Positions 27,399 through 35,508 of a stretch of 61,689 bases of DNA are shown here, one piece after another. A model generated the notes under the pieces. The model ran no database searches and had not been told where the DNA came from. It saw nothing but the letters and a program-made list of their open reading frames with translations. Numbering within the stretch: position 1 is the stretch's first letter; every line of letters starts with the position of its first letter. Source of the stretch: Ensifer sp. LC11 (GTDB lineage: Bacteria; Pseudomonadota; Alphaproteobacteria; Rhizobiales; Rhizobiaceae); the NCBI RefSeq assembly GCF_001695835.1, contig NZ_MBSO01000030.1:1-61689 (forward strand). The letters run 5' to 3'. A program made the translations under genes and the position numbers.

Positions 27399-28868
27399 AT
27401 GCCTGCCGTGCAGGAGACCATCGATCAGGTCCGTCAGATCGACGTGGACCAGTACAAATACGGCTTCGAGACGAACATTGAAGTCGAGAAGGCCCCGAAG
27501 GGCCTGTCGGAAGACATCATTCGCTTCATTTCGGCAAAGAAGAACGAGCCGGAATGGATGCTCGAGTGGCGCCTCGGCGCCTATCGTCGCTGGCTGACGC
27601 TCGAGGAGCCCACCTGGGCCCGCGTCAGCTATCCGAAGATCGACTTCAACGACATCTATTACTATGCCGCGCCGAAGGGCGTCACGGGTCCGACGTCGCT
27701 CGACGAAGTCGATCCGGAGATCCTCAAGGTCTACGAAAAGCTCGGCATTCCGCTGAAGGAACAGGAAATCCTTGCCGGCGTGCAGAAGTCGAAGATCGCG
27801 GTCGACGCCGTGTTCGACAGCGTCTCGGTCGTCACCACCTTCAAGGAAGAGCTGAAGAAGGCCGGCGTGATCTTCATGTCGATCTCCGAGGCGATCCGCG
27901 AGCATCCCGAGCTCGTACAGAAGTATCTCGGCTCCGTCGTTCCGACGACCGACAACTATTACGCAACGCTGAACTCCGCGGTCTTCACCGACGGTTCCTT
28001 CGTCTTCGTGCCGAAGGGCGTGCGTTGCCCGATGGAGCTCTCCACCTACTTCCGTATCAACGAGAAGAACACCGGCCAGTTTGAGCGCACGCTGATCATC
28101 GCAGAAGAGGGCGCCTACGTGTCCTATCTCGAAGGCTGCACCGCGCCGCAGCGTGACGAGAACCAGCTTCACGCTGCCGTCGTCGAGCTCGTCGCGCTCG
28201 ATGACGCCGAGATCAAGTATTCGACGGTGCAGAACTGGTATCCGGGCGACAAGGAAGGCAAGGGCGGCATCTACAACTTCGTCACCAAGCGTGGCGATTG
28301 CCGTGGCAAGAACTCCAAGATCTCCTGGACGCAGGTCGAAACCGGCTCGGCGATCACCTGGAAGTATCCGTCCTGCATCCTGCGCGGCGACGGTTCGCGC
28401 GGCGAGTTCTACTCGATCGCCGTTTCCAACGGCCACCAGCAGATCGATAGCGGTACCAAGATGATCCACCTCGGCAAGAACACGTCGAGCCGCATCGTCT
28501 CAAAGGGCATCGCTGCCGGCGTTTCGGAAAACACCTATCGCGGCCAGGTCTCAGCCCACCGCAAGGCGGAGAACGCCCGCAACTTCACTCAGTGCGACTC
28601 GCTCTTGATTGGCGACAAGTGCGGCGCGCACACCGTGCCCTACATCGAGGCCAAGAACTCGACGGCACAGTTCGAGCACGAAGCGACGACCTCGAAGATC
28701 TCCGAGGACCAGCTGTTCTATTGCCTGCAGCGCGGCATCCCCACCGAAGCGGCGATCGCGCTGATCGTCAACGGCTTCGTCAAGGAAGTGATCCAGGAGC
28801 TGCCGATGGAGTTCGCCGTCGAAGCGCAGAAGCTGATCGGCATCTCGCTGGAAGGCTCGGTCGGCTAA
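27399..28868 (+). CDS. sufB: SufB, Fe-S cluster scaffold
   Basis: SufB is the scaffold of the SufBC2D complex on which clusters are assembled. The 489-residue length is standard. Features include WMLEWRL near the N-terminus, the [38 protein letters not shown] core segment (kept here in short pieces), and the conserved cysteine near [18 protein letters not shown] that takes sulfur. The C-terminal [18 protein letters not shown] is typical. The start has GGAGAA upstream. It lies 151 bases after the first desulfurase gene, a longer gap than the rest of the operon. Confidence 0.97.
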   Translation: MPAVQETIDQVRQIDVDQYKYGFETNIEVEKAPKGLSEDIIRFISAKKNEPEWMLEWRLGAYRRWLTLEEPTWARVSYPKIDFNDIYYYAAPKGVTGPTSLDEVDPEILKVYEKLGIPLKEQEILAGVQKSKIAVDAVFDSVSVVTTFKEELKKAGVIFMSISEAIREHPELVQKYLGSVVPTTDNYYATLNSAVFTDGSFVFVPKGVRCPMELSTYFRINEKNTGQFERTLIIAEEGAYVSYLEGCTAPQRDENQLHAAVVELVALDDAEIKYSTVQNWYPGDKEGKGGIYNFVTKRGDCRGKNSKISWTQVETGSAITWKYPSCILRGDGSRGEFYSIAVSNGHQQIDSGTKMIHLGKNTSSRIVSKGIAAGVSENTYRGQVSAHRKAENARNFTQCDSLLIGDKCGAHTVPYIEAKNSTAQFEHEATTSKISEDQLFYCLQRGIPTEAAIALIVNGFVKEVIQELPMEFAVEAQKLIGISLEGSVG

Positions 28869-28948
28869 GGCCCTGCACTGAATATTGAATGGCGCGCACG
28901 ACGAGTTTGCGCGCGAACAAACGTTCGTTTCCCAAGAGGACGATAGAA

Positions 28949-29704
28949 ATGCTTGAAATCAAGAACCTGCATGCCCGCATCGCCGAAGACGGCACCGAGA
29001 TCATCCGTGGCCTGAACCTCACCGTGAAGGCCGGCGAAGTCGCCGCCATCATGGGCCCGAACGGCTCGGGCAAGTCGACGCTCTCCTACATCCTCTCGGG
29101 CCGCGAAGACTACGAAGTCACTGAAGGCGACATCCTCTATAACGGCGAGAGCATCCTGGAACTCGACGCGTCCGAGCGTGCAGCCAAGGGCATCTTCCTT
29201 GCCTTCCAGTACCCGGTCGAGATTCCCGGTGTCGCCACCATGCAGTTCCTGAAGGTGGCGATGAACGAGCAGCGCAAGTATCGCGGCGAAGACGAGTTGA
29301 CGACGCCGGAATTCATGCGCCGCGTCAAGGAAGCTGCAGCCGAGCTGAAGATCGCGCCGGAAATGCTGCGCCGTCCGCTCAACGTCGGCTTCTCCGGCGG
29401 TGAGAAGAAGCGCGCCGAAATCCTGCAGATGTCGCTGCTCCAGCCGAAGCTGTGCGTGCTTGACGAAACCGATTCCGGCCTCGACATCGACGCGCTGAAG
29501 ATCGTCGCCGATGGCGTCAACGCGCTGCGTTCGCCGGACCGCGCCGTCGTCGTCATCACGCACTACCAGCGCCTGCTCGATTACATCGTTCCTGATACCG
29601 TGCACGTCCTCTACAAGGGCCAGGTCATCAAGTCGGGCGACAAGACGCTGGCGCACGAACTCGAAGCCAACGGCTACGCGGACATCATCGAGGCCGCGGC
29701 CTAA
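28949..29704 (+). CDS. sufC: SufC, ABC-type ATPase of the Fe-S assembly complex
   Basis: SufC binds SufB and SufD and drives structural change in the complex using ATP. The 251-residue protein has Walker A GPNGSGKST at about residues 36-44, the signature loop SGGEKKRAEI near 150-159, and Walker B LCVLDETDSGLD near 167-178. SufC-type Walker B carries the D-E-T-D-S-G pattern seen here. I start it at the ATG 28949 with GAGGA ahead; a longer frame upstream is not conserved in style. It is not a transporter subunit. Confidence 0.97.
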   Translation: MLEIKNLHARIAEDGTEIIRGLNLTVKAGEVAAIMGPNGSGKSTLSYILSGREDYEVTEGDILYNGESILELDASERAAKGIFLAFQYPVEIPGVATMQFLKVAMNEQRKYRGEDELTTPEFMRRVKEAAAELKIAPEMLRRPLNVGFSGGEKKRAEILQMSLLQPKLCVLDETDSGLDIDALKIVADGVNALRSPDRAVVVITHYQRLLDYIVPDTVHVLYKGQVIKSGDKTLAHELEANGYADIIEAAA

Positions 29705-29726
29705 AGGCTGTTGAAGGAGTGTTCGA

Positions 29727-31007
29727 ATGAATATGCAACAGGCAATCAAGATGACGGCCGCCGAGACGGCGCTCGTCGATGCCTATACCGCGCAGATCGG
29801 CGATCTGCCGGGCGACGGCTCGGTGTTCTCGGTTCGCGACACGCTGGTGCACGAACTGAAGACTGCAGGTCTCCCGACCCGCCGTGTCGAATCCTGGCAC
29901 TACACCGACCTTCGCACGCTGCTGCGCGCCGTTCCTGCCGCCGACCCCACGGCCTTTGCCGATCGTGTCGATGCATTGGTCCCCGGCTCGACGGTGCTTT
30001 CCGTCCGCAATGGCCAGACGGATATCAAGGGCAACCTGCCTGATGGTGTGACTGTCCGCTCCTATGTCGACAGCCTGCTCGACGGTTCGGCTGCGGCCGG
30101 CCTTGCCGTGCTCGGCTTTGACGACGCGATTGGTCGCATCAACGGCGGTCTCGTTCGCGGCGGTCTCGAAATCGACGTCGCCGCTGACGCCGCACTCGAA
30201 GATCCGTTGGAAATCCAGCTGGTGCAGAGCCTTGGCCAGGCGCATACGCGCTTTCCGGTCTCCTTCGGCGCCGGCGCCACGGCAACGGTGATCGAGCGGC
30301 ATCTGTCGACCAATGACGCCGAAAGCTTCGTCTCCTCCGTCAGCGACGTGACGCTTGCCGAAGGTGCCGACGTCATCTGGATCGTCCTGCAGCAGCAGGG
30401 CGCTGCCGATACCCATCTCGGCCAGATCCGCTTCGACCTCGGCAAGAACGCCAAGCTGCATCTCTTCGTAATCAATGCCGGCGGCAAGCTGGTGCGCCAG
30501 GAGATCCACGGCAAGACGAGCGGCGAGGGCGCGGATTTCAAGCTGCGCGGCATCAACCTGCTTGGCGGCGAAAGCCACACCGACGTAACCTTCACGCTCG
30601 GTCACAACGTACCGCACACGACCTCGACCGAGATCATCCGCAACGTCGTATTCGACCGCGCCAAGGGCGTCTTCCAGGGCAAGATCCTGGTCGCCAAGGA
30701 CGCGCAGAAGACCGATGCGAAGATGGCGTGCAACACGCTGCTCTTGTCCGACGACGCCGACCTTTCGGCGAAGCCGGAGCTCGAGATCTTTGCCGATGAC
30801 GTTCAGTGCGGCCACGGTGCGACGGTTGCCGACATCGACCACACGCAGCTCTTCTATCTGATGGCGCGCGGCGTTCCGGAGAACAAGGCGCGGGCGATGC
30901 TCGTCAACGCTTTCGTCGCCGAAATCGTCGAGGAACTGGAAGACGACGAGGCGCTGGTCGAGGCACTCGAAGACGTCATCTCGACCTGGCTCGACAAGCA
31001 CGCGTAA
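29727..31007 (+). CDS. sufD: SufD, scaffold partner of SufB
   Basis: SufD (426 residues) forms the heterodimer with SufB. ESWHYTDLRTLLR near residues 57-69 is the N-terminal SufD marker, and the C-terminal part shows DVQCGHGATVADIDHTQLFY followed by LMARGVPENKARAML, typical of the SufB/D family. It is 22 bases after sufC. The following space to sufS (128 bases) contains a hairpin repeat, so expression of sufS and later genes may be lower or separately set. Confidence 0.97.
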   Translation: MNMQQAIKMTAAETALVDAYTAQIGDLPGDGSVFSVRDTLVHELKTAGLPTRRVESWHYTDLRTLLRAVPAADPTAFADRVDALVPGSTVLSVRNGQTDIKGNLPDGVTVRSYVDSLLDGSAAAGLAVLGFDDAIGRINGGLVRGGLEIDVAADAALEDPLEIQLVQSLGQAHTRFPVSFGAGATATVIERHLSTNDAESFVSSVSDVTLAEGADVIWIVLQQQGAADTHLGQIRFDLGKNAKLHLFVINAGGKLVRQEIHGKTSGEGADFKLRGINLLGGESHTDVTFTLGHNVPHTTSTEIIRNVVFDRAKGVFQGKILVAKDAQKTDAKMACNTLLLSDDADLSAKPELEIFADDVQCGHGATVADIDHTQLFYLMARGVPENKARAMLVNAFVAEIVEELEDDEALVEALEDVISTWLDKHA

Positions 31008-31054
31008 GGCTATTGCGTAATTCCTTAATTCGGCATCGATTTAGGGATAAAATT

Positions 31055-31116
31055 ATGCAGCAGTTCAACATGTTACAGCGGCCCTGGCGCGTCTTGAGAG
31101 ACGCGCGGCGCTGTGG
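31055..31116 (+). repeat. Dispersed hairpin repeat, copy 2 inside the suf operon
   Basis: Same 62-base design as at 17508-17569, beginning ATGCAGCA. The inner stem GCGCGTCT and AGACGCGC is a perfect 8-bp match with a 4-base loop, making a very stable hairpin in the suf transcript between sufD and sufS. The ATG of the repeat is in frame with sufS, 27 codons before the chosen sufS start. Confidence 0.8.
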
Positions 31117-31135
31117 CGCAATTGGATTGAAAGAC

Positions 31136-32377
31136 ATGGAACACTCTGTACCGGTGCCTGCCTACGACGTCGAAGCGATCCGCAGGGATTTTCCGATCCT
31201 GTCGCGAACCGTCTATGGCAAGCCGCTTGTCTATCTCGACAACGGGGCATCGGCGCAGAAACCGCAGGTCGTGATCGACGCGATCTCCCATGCCTATGCC
31301 AATGAATATGCCAACGTCCATCGCGGCCTGCATTTCCTGTCGAATGCCGCGACGGAAGCCTATGAGGCGGCGCGCGAGAAGGTGCGCCGCTTCCTCAACG
31401 CCCCGTCGGTCGACAACGTCATCTTCACCAAGTCCTCGACTGAGGCGATCAACACGGTCGCCTATGGCTACGGCATGCCGAAACTTAGCGAAGGCGACGA
31501 GATCGTTCTTTCGATCATGGAGCATCACTCCAACATCGTTCCCTGGCATTTCATCCGCGAGCGCCAGGGCGCCAAGCTCGTCTGGGTTCCGGTCGACGAC
31601 GAGGGTGCGCTTCACGTCGAAGATTTCGTCAAGTGCCTGACGGATCGCACCAAGCTCATCGCCATTACCCACATGTCGAATGCGCTCGGGACCGTGGTTC
31701 CGGTGAAGGAGATCTGCCGGATTGCCCGCGAACGCGGCATCCCGGTGCTCATCGACGGCAGCCAGGGCGCCGTGCACATGCCTGTTGATGTCCAGGACAT
31801 CGATTGCGACTGGTACGTGATGACCGGCCACAAGCTCTATGGCCCCTCCGGCATCGGCGTGCTCTACGGCAAGACAGATCGCCTGAAGGAAATGCAGCCG
31901 TTCCTCGGCGGTGGCGAGATGATCGAGGTGGTGACCGAGGATTACGTCACCTACAACGATCCGCCGCACCGCTTTGAAGCCGGCACGCCGCCGATCGTGC
32001 AGGCGATCGGCCTTGGTTATGCGCTCGATTACATGGAGAAGCTCGGCCGGGCAGCAATTCAGGCACACGAAGCGGACCTGACCGCTTACGCGCGCAAACG
32101 CCTCTCGTCCGTCAATTCGTTGCGCGTGTTCGGCAATGCTCCTGATAAAGGCAGCATCTTCGCATTCGAACTCGCCGGCATCCATTCGCACGATGTGTCC
32201 ATGGTGATCGATCGCGCCGGTGTGGCCGTTCGCGCCGGCACCCATTGCGCCCAACCGCTCTTGAAACGCTTCGGCGTCACCTCCACATGCCGTGCATCCT
32301 TCGGCCTCTACAATACCCGGGCGGAGGTTGACGCGCTGGCCGAGGCGCTGGAGCATGCGCGCAAGTTCTTCGCTTGA
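31136..32377 (+). CDS. sufS: SufS, group II cysteine desulfurase
   Basis: The 413-residue PLP enzyme is a SufS-type desulfurase. VYLDNGASAQKP at about residues 32-43, the PLP lysine in MTGHKLYGPSGIGVLYG and the catalytic cysteine in VRAGTHCAQPL near residue 365 are visible. The frame is open upstream through the hairpin repeat, which offers another ATG at 31055, but the ATG at 31136 gives the normal length and is used. It works with the SufBCD complex and probably needs a sulfur acceptor; no sufE is present in the window. Confidence 0.96.
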   Translation: MEHSVPVPAYDVEAIRRDFPILSRTVYGKPLVYLDNGASAQKPQVVIDAISHAYANEYANVHRGLHFLSNAATEAYEAAREKVRRFLNAPSVDNVIFTKSSTEAINTVAYGYGMPKLSEGDEIVLSIMEHHSNIVPWHFIRERQGAKLVWVPVDDEGALHVEDFVKCLTDRTKLIAITHMSNALGTVVPVKEICRIARERGIPVLIDGSQGAVHMPVDVQDIDCDWYVMTGHKLYGPSGIGVLYGKTDRLKEMQPFLGGGEMIEVVTEDYVTYNDPPHRFEAGTPPIVQAIGLGYALDYMEKLGRAAIQAHEADLTAYARKRLSSVNSLRVFGNAPDKGSIFAFELAGIHSHDVSMVIDRAGVAVRAGTHCAQPLLKRFGVTSTCRASFGLYNTRAEVDALAEALEHARKFFA

Positions 32378-32446
32378 TAAGTTTGCAAAAGGTTCAAAGA
32401 GTTATCGTAATCTTCTGAACCAATAGAGAAAGTCCAGGAGGCCGAC

Positions 32447-32827
32447 ATGAGCCTTGATGCTACGGAAGAAAAGGTCGACGTCCGCGAGGGCATCGTGCAT
32501 TCGGCAATCCCGGCCGAGGAACTGGCGCGTCTTAGCGACGATATTATCGCCGCGCTGAAGACCGTCTACGACCCGGAAATCCCGGCCGACATCTTTGAAC
32601 TCGGACTGATCTACAAGATCGACATCGAAGACGACCGGATGGTGAAGATCGACATGACGCTGACCGCACCCGGTTGCCCGGTGGCCGGCGAGATGCCCGG
32701 TTGGGTCGAGAATGCCATCGGCGCCGTCGAAGGCGTATCGGGCGTCGAGGTCTCGATGACCTTCGATCCGCCGTGGACGCCGGACCGCATGTCTGAAGAG
32801 GCGCAGGTCGCTGTCGGCTGGTACTGA
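32447..32827 (+). CDS. sufT: SufT-like DUF59 Fe-S maturation protein
   Basis: This 126-residue protein is a DUF59/MIP18 family member. YDPEIPADIFELGLIYKI at about residues 41-58 and TAPGCPVAGEMPGWVENAI at 74-92 are conserved, with the active cysteine at C77. SufT helps mature Fe-S proteins in bacteria with SUF systems. The gene lies 69 bases after sufS and 98 bases before sufA on the same strand, so it fits in the operon. It is called SufX in some rhizobial annotations. Confidence 0.9.
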   Translation: MSLDATEEKVDVREGIVHSAIPAEELARLSDDIIAALKTVYDPEIPADIFELGLIYKIDIEDDRMVKIDMTLTAPGCPVAGEMPGWVENAIGAVEGVSGVEVSMTFDPPWTPDRMSEEAQVAVGWY

Positions 32828-32925
32828 CGAACCCGCGTCGTATTGATCCGTTAAGGCGCGGATACTACATTTGATTCTGTAAGGCGCCGGGCCTTTACCC
32901 CGGTGACGACAAGGAGAATGAGCCC

Positions 32926-33318
32926 ATGGGCTTTGCCGTGATGAGCCTGACCGATGCCGCAGCCGGCCGCGTCCGCGCGATCGTGGAGAATGCCGGCGCC
33001 GATGCCATGGGTATCCGTGTCGGCATCAAGAAGGGCGGCTGCGCCGGCATGGAGTATGCCGTCGATCTGGTGACGGAACCCAACCCCAAGGACGACCTGA
33101 TTGAACATCAGGGCGCCAAGGTCTGGGTTGCGCCCGAGGCCGTGCTTTATCTGCTCGGTACGCAGATGGATTTCGAAGTCACGGCGCTGCGTTCCGGCTT
33201 TACCTTCCACAATCCGAACCAGACCTCGGCCTGCGGCTGCGGCGAATCGGTCGAGCTGAAGCCTGCAGACCTTGCAGCGCTCGCCGCGCAGGGCGACGCC
33301 GTAGTGCGCGCTAACTAA
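32926..33318 (+). CDS. sufA: SufA, A-type Fe-S carrier
   Basis: The 130-residue protein is an A-type carrier of Fe-S clusters. The three cysteine ligands are C39 in KGGCAGMEY and C103 and C105 in SACGCGESV. It receives clusters from SufBCD and passes them to target proteins. ATG at 32926 follows AAGGAGAA. It is the last gene of the suf operon and is followed by a strong terminator at 33349-33374. Confidence 0.95.
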   Translation: MGFAVMSLTDAAAGRVRAIVENAGADAMGIRVGIKKGGCAGMEYAVDLVTEPNPKDDLIEHQGAKVWVAPEAVLYLLGTQMDFEVTALRSGFTFHNPNQTSACGCGESVELKPADLAALAAQGDAVVRAN

Positions 33319-33348
33319 GTTTCCTTCATTCGTTAAGGCGGATAGGTC

Positions 33349-33374
33349 GGCCCGGTTTTCGCCGGGCCTTTTTT
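33349..33374 (+). terminator. Rho-independent terminator of the suf operon
   Basis: GGCCCGG and CCGGGCC form a 7-bp GC stem with a 6-base loop, followed directly by six T residues. It lies 31 bases after sufA. The next gene starts 36 bases later on the same strand, so its promoter must overlap or be elsewhere. Confidence 0.92.
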
Positions 33375-33409
33375 CTGCTGAGATGAGATCGGCTGGAACG
33401 GAGACTACG

Positions 33410-34918
33410 ATGATGGCAGCGTTCAATGAGGATCTCGTCTTCAAGGCGCTCTACGAGACTTTTCCCGATCCTGTGATCATCATCGACGCCGAGCGGATCA
33501 TCCGCTCCGCCAACAATGCTGCCCTGCAGCAGTTCGGCTATCCGGCCGAAGAATTCATCGACCAGTCCGTGCGGCTGATTTACGCGAACGATGCCGAATA
33601 CGAAAGACGTCTGCGCAATCGCGCAGAAAGGGTGGATGAGACCACCGCCCGAACATCGACCTATCTCTACGTCAGGCGAGACGGATCCTCTTTTTCCGGG
33701 CACCTGCGCACCACACCGCTGATCGACGATCAGGGTGAGGAACTGGCGCTCATCGGTATCATTCGTGATGTCTCGGATCTTGCCGAGGCGGTGAGCGAGC
33801 GGCAACGGGCCTCCAAAATGCTGGATGCAGCGCTTGAGGCGATGCCCGAGGGATTTGCCATCTTCGACCGCCAGGAGCGCCTGGTTGTCTACAACAAAGC
33901 CTATCAGGCGATCTGCGGCCCGGCCGGTCCGGCGCTGAAGCCCGGCATCACCGCCGAGGAAATCCTGCTGCTGGCGCGACAGGGCGGTCACTATCCCGAT
34001 GCCATACCGGGAACACGCGAAGGCGATGAGTGGATATCTTCGCGGCTCCGTGACTTCCGCCATCCCGATGGTCGCCCGAAGATTTTTCGCTATGCCGACG
34101 ATCGCTGGCTAAGGGTCGAGAACATCAGGACGAAGGATGGCAACACGGTCGTTGCCCGCGTTGATGTCACGGATCTCAAGCGCGCCGAACTGGCGCTGGA
34201 GCGGCAGCGACAGGAGCTGGAACACAAGAACGAAGCCCTTGATCAGTTCACCGCCACCGTATCCCATGATCTCAAGGCGCCGCTCAGGCACATCTCGATG
34301 TTTTCCGAAATGATCGAGGATGATCTGAAGGCAGGCGATCAGACCGAGCTTGCCGAAAACGCCCGTCACCTGCGCGACAGCGTCAGACGGATGAACCGAG
34401 TGGTCGACAGCCTGCTCGACTACGCGCAGATCGCCCACCGCATTACGGACTGGACGCACGTGCGGCTGAACGACGTCGTTTCCGAGACCTTGACGATGCT
34501 CGCCGGCGACGCACGCGAGGCCAACGCGACTTTTGAGGTCGGTTCATTGCCGGAGCTGGAGGGAGATCCCGAGCTTCTCCGAAGGCTCGTCCAGAACCTG
34601 GTTGGCAACGCGATCAAGTACCGGCACGCAGACCGACCACCGGTGATCCGCATCCACGGCGGGCTCACGGACCACATGGTGGAGCTCATGGTCGAGGACA
34701 ATGGCATCGGCATAGACCCGCGCTTTGCCACACGCATCTTCGAGGTGTTCCAGCGTCTGCACAAGGACGAGACGACCTACGGAGGTACCGGCATCGGCCT
34801 GGCGCTCGCAAAACGCATTGCCGAAAGCCACGACGGTTCGATCTGCCTTGACACAACCTTTCGTGAAGGCGCACGTTTCATCGTGCTTCTTCCGAGGCGG
34901 CTGAGGAAAGCGAAATAG
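33410..34918 (+). CDS. PAS-domain sensor histidine kinase
   Basis: The 502-residue protein has no transmembrane segment, so it is cytoplasmic. Two PAS domains occupy about residues 10-125 and 135-260. The phospho-accepting His is H286 in VSHDLKAPLRH, and the ATP-binding domain has NAIKYR, DNGIGIDP and GGTGIGLALAK. This dimerisation motif is the kind found in cyanobacterial Cph1-like kinases, and the response regulator 11 bases on is Rcp1-like, which fits a real pair. ATG at 33410 or 33413 is possible, with ACGGAGA upstream. Confidence 0.93.
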   Translation: MMAAFNEDLVFKALYETFPDPVIIIDAERIIRSANNAALQQFGYPAEEFIDQSVRLIYANDAEYERRLRNRAERVDETTARTSTYLYVRRDGSSFSGHLRTTPLIDDQGEELALIGIIRDVSDLAEAVSERQRASKMLDAALEAMPEGFAIFDRQERLVVYNKAYQAICGPAGPALKPGITAEEILLLARQGGHYPDAIPGTREGDEWISSRLRDFRHPDGRPKIFRYADDRWLRVENIRTKDGNTVVARVDVTDLKRAELALERQRQELEHKNEALDQFTATVSHDLKAPLRHISMFSEMIEDDLKAGDQTELAENARHLRDSVRRMNRVVDSLLDYAQIAHRITDWTHVRLNDVVSETLTMLAGDAREANATFEVGSLPELEGDPELLRRLVQNLVGNAIKYRHADRPPVIRIHGGLTDHMVELMVEDNGIGIDPRFATRIFEVFQRLHKDETTYGGTGIGLALAKRIAESHDGSICLDTTFREGARFIVLLPRRLRKAK

Positions 34919-34929
34919 GGCGGAACAAG

Positions 34930-35358
34930 GTGGTCTCGACGCCAAAGCGATTGCTCTTGGTGGAAGACGACGCGCACGATGCGCGTTTCGTCATGCGGGC
35001 CTTTGCCCAGATCGATGACAGAATCGATCTGGTTCTGGTTACCGATGCGGACGAGGCTGTCGAACAGCTCACCCGCGGCCATTTCGATTACATCCTGATG
35101 GATATCAAGTTGCCCGGAAGCGATGGCATCGACCTTCTGCGGCGCGTACGCAAGCACCGAGCGACCGCCCTTGTTCCGATCATCGTGCTGACGTCCTCGA
35201 TCAATCCAGCCGATGTCCTTCACTGCTACGGTGCCGGCGCCAACGCCTATGTCGCGAAACCGTCATCGGTCATGGAATATCGCCGCTTTGCCGAAGCCTT
35301 CATCCGATTCTGGGTCGAAAGCGCGATCCTGCCGCCGAGCATGAGCTTGCGCCGATAG
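34930..35358 (+). CDS. Rcp1-like single-domain response regulator
   Basis: This 142-residue protein is a receiver domain only. The acidic pocket is E12-D13-D14 (VEDD at residues 11-14), the phosphorylation site is D58 in LMDIKLPG, with T/S in LTSS and the lysine in AKPSS. There is no output domain; the C-terminus ends in a short extension. A GTG start is used with AACAAGG just upstream, and its start is 11 bases after the kinase, so it probably passes the signal to another protein by phosphotransfer or contact. Confidence 0.92.
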   Translation: MVSTPKRLLLVEDDAHDARFVMRAFAQIDDRIDLVLVTDADEAVEQLTRGHFDYILMDIKLPGSDGIDLLRRVRKHRATALVPIIVLTSSINPADVLHCYGAGANAYVAKPSSVMEYRRFAEAFIRFWVESAILPPSMSLRR

Positions 35359-35468
35359 GGCGGGCGCGTTCGTTACGCTCGCGCCTGGTTCTTCTCTTTA
35401 CGATCTTGGAGATTGTTTTGGAGATGGGATGCGCTGCGCGTCATCTCAGGTGGCATCCGCGCCCGGGC

Positions 35469-35502
35469 AAGCCGGCGGAACGCGCAAACGCTCCGCCGGC
35501 TT
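35469..35502. terminator. Hairpin between response regulator and gcvP
   Basis: AAGCCGGCGGA and TCCGCCGGCTT form an 11-bp perfect stem with a 12-base loop. TTTT follows on the plus strand. It lies 6 bases past the gcvP stop and is likely the terminator for the convergent transcripts, mainly the plus strand. Confidence 0.75.
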
Positions 35503-35508
35503 TTGATA

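Noticed and set aside
30806-31135. Long N-terminal extension of sufS through sufD and the hairpin repeat.
   Set aside because: Most of it overlaps sufD out of frame. Only the ATG in the repeat at 31055 is worth a second look and is reported as a finding.
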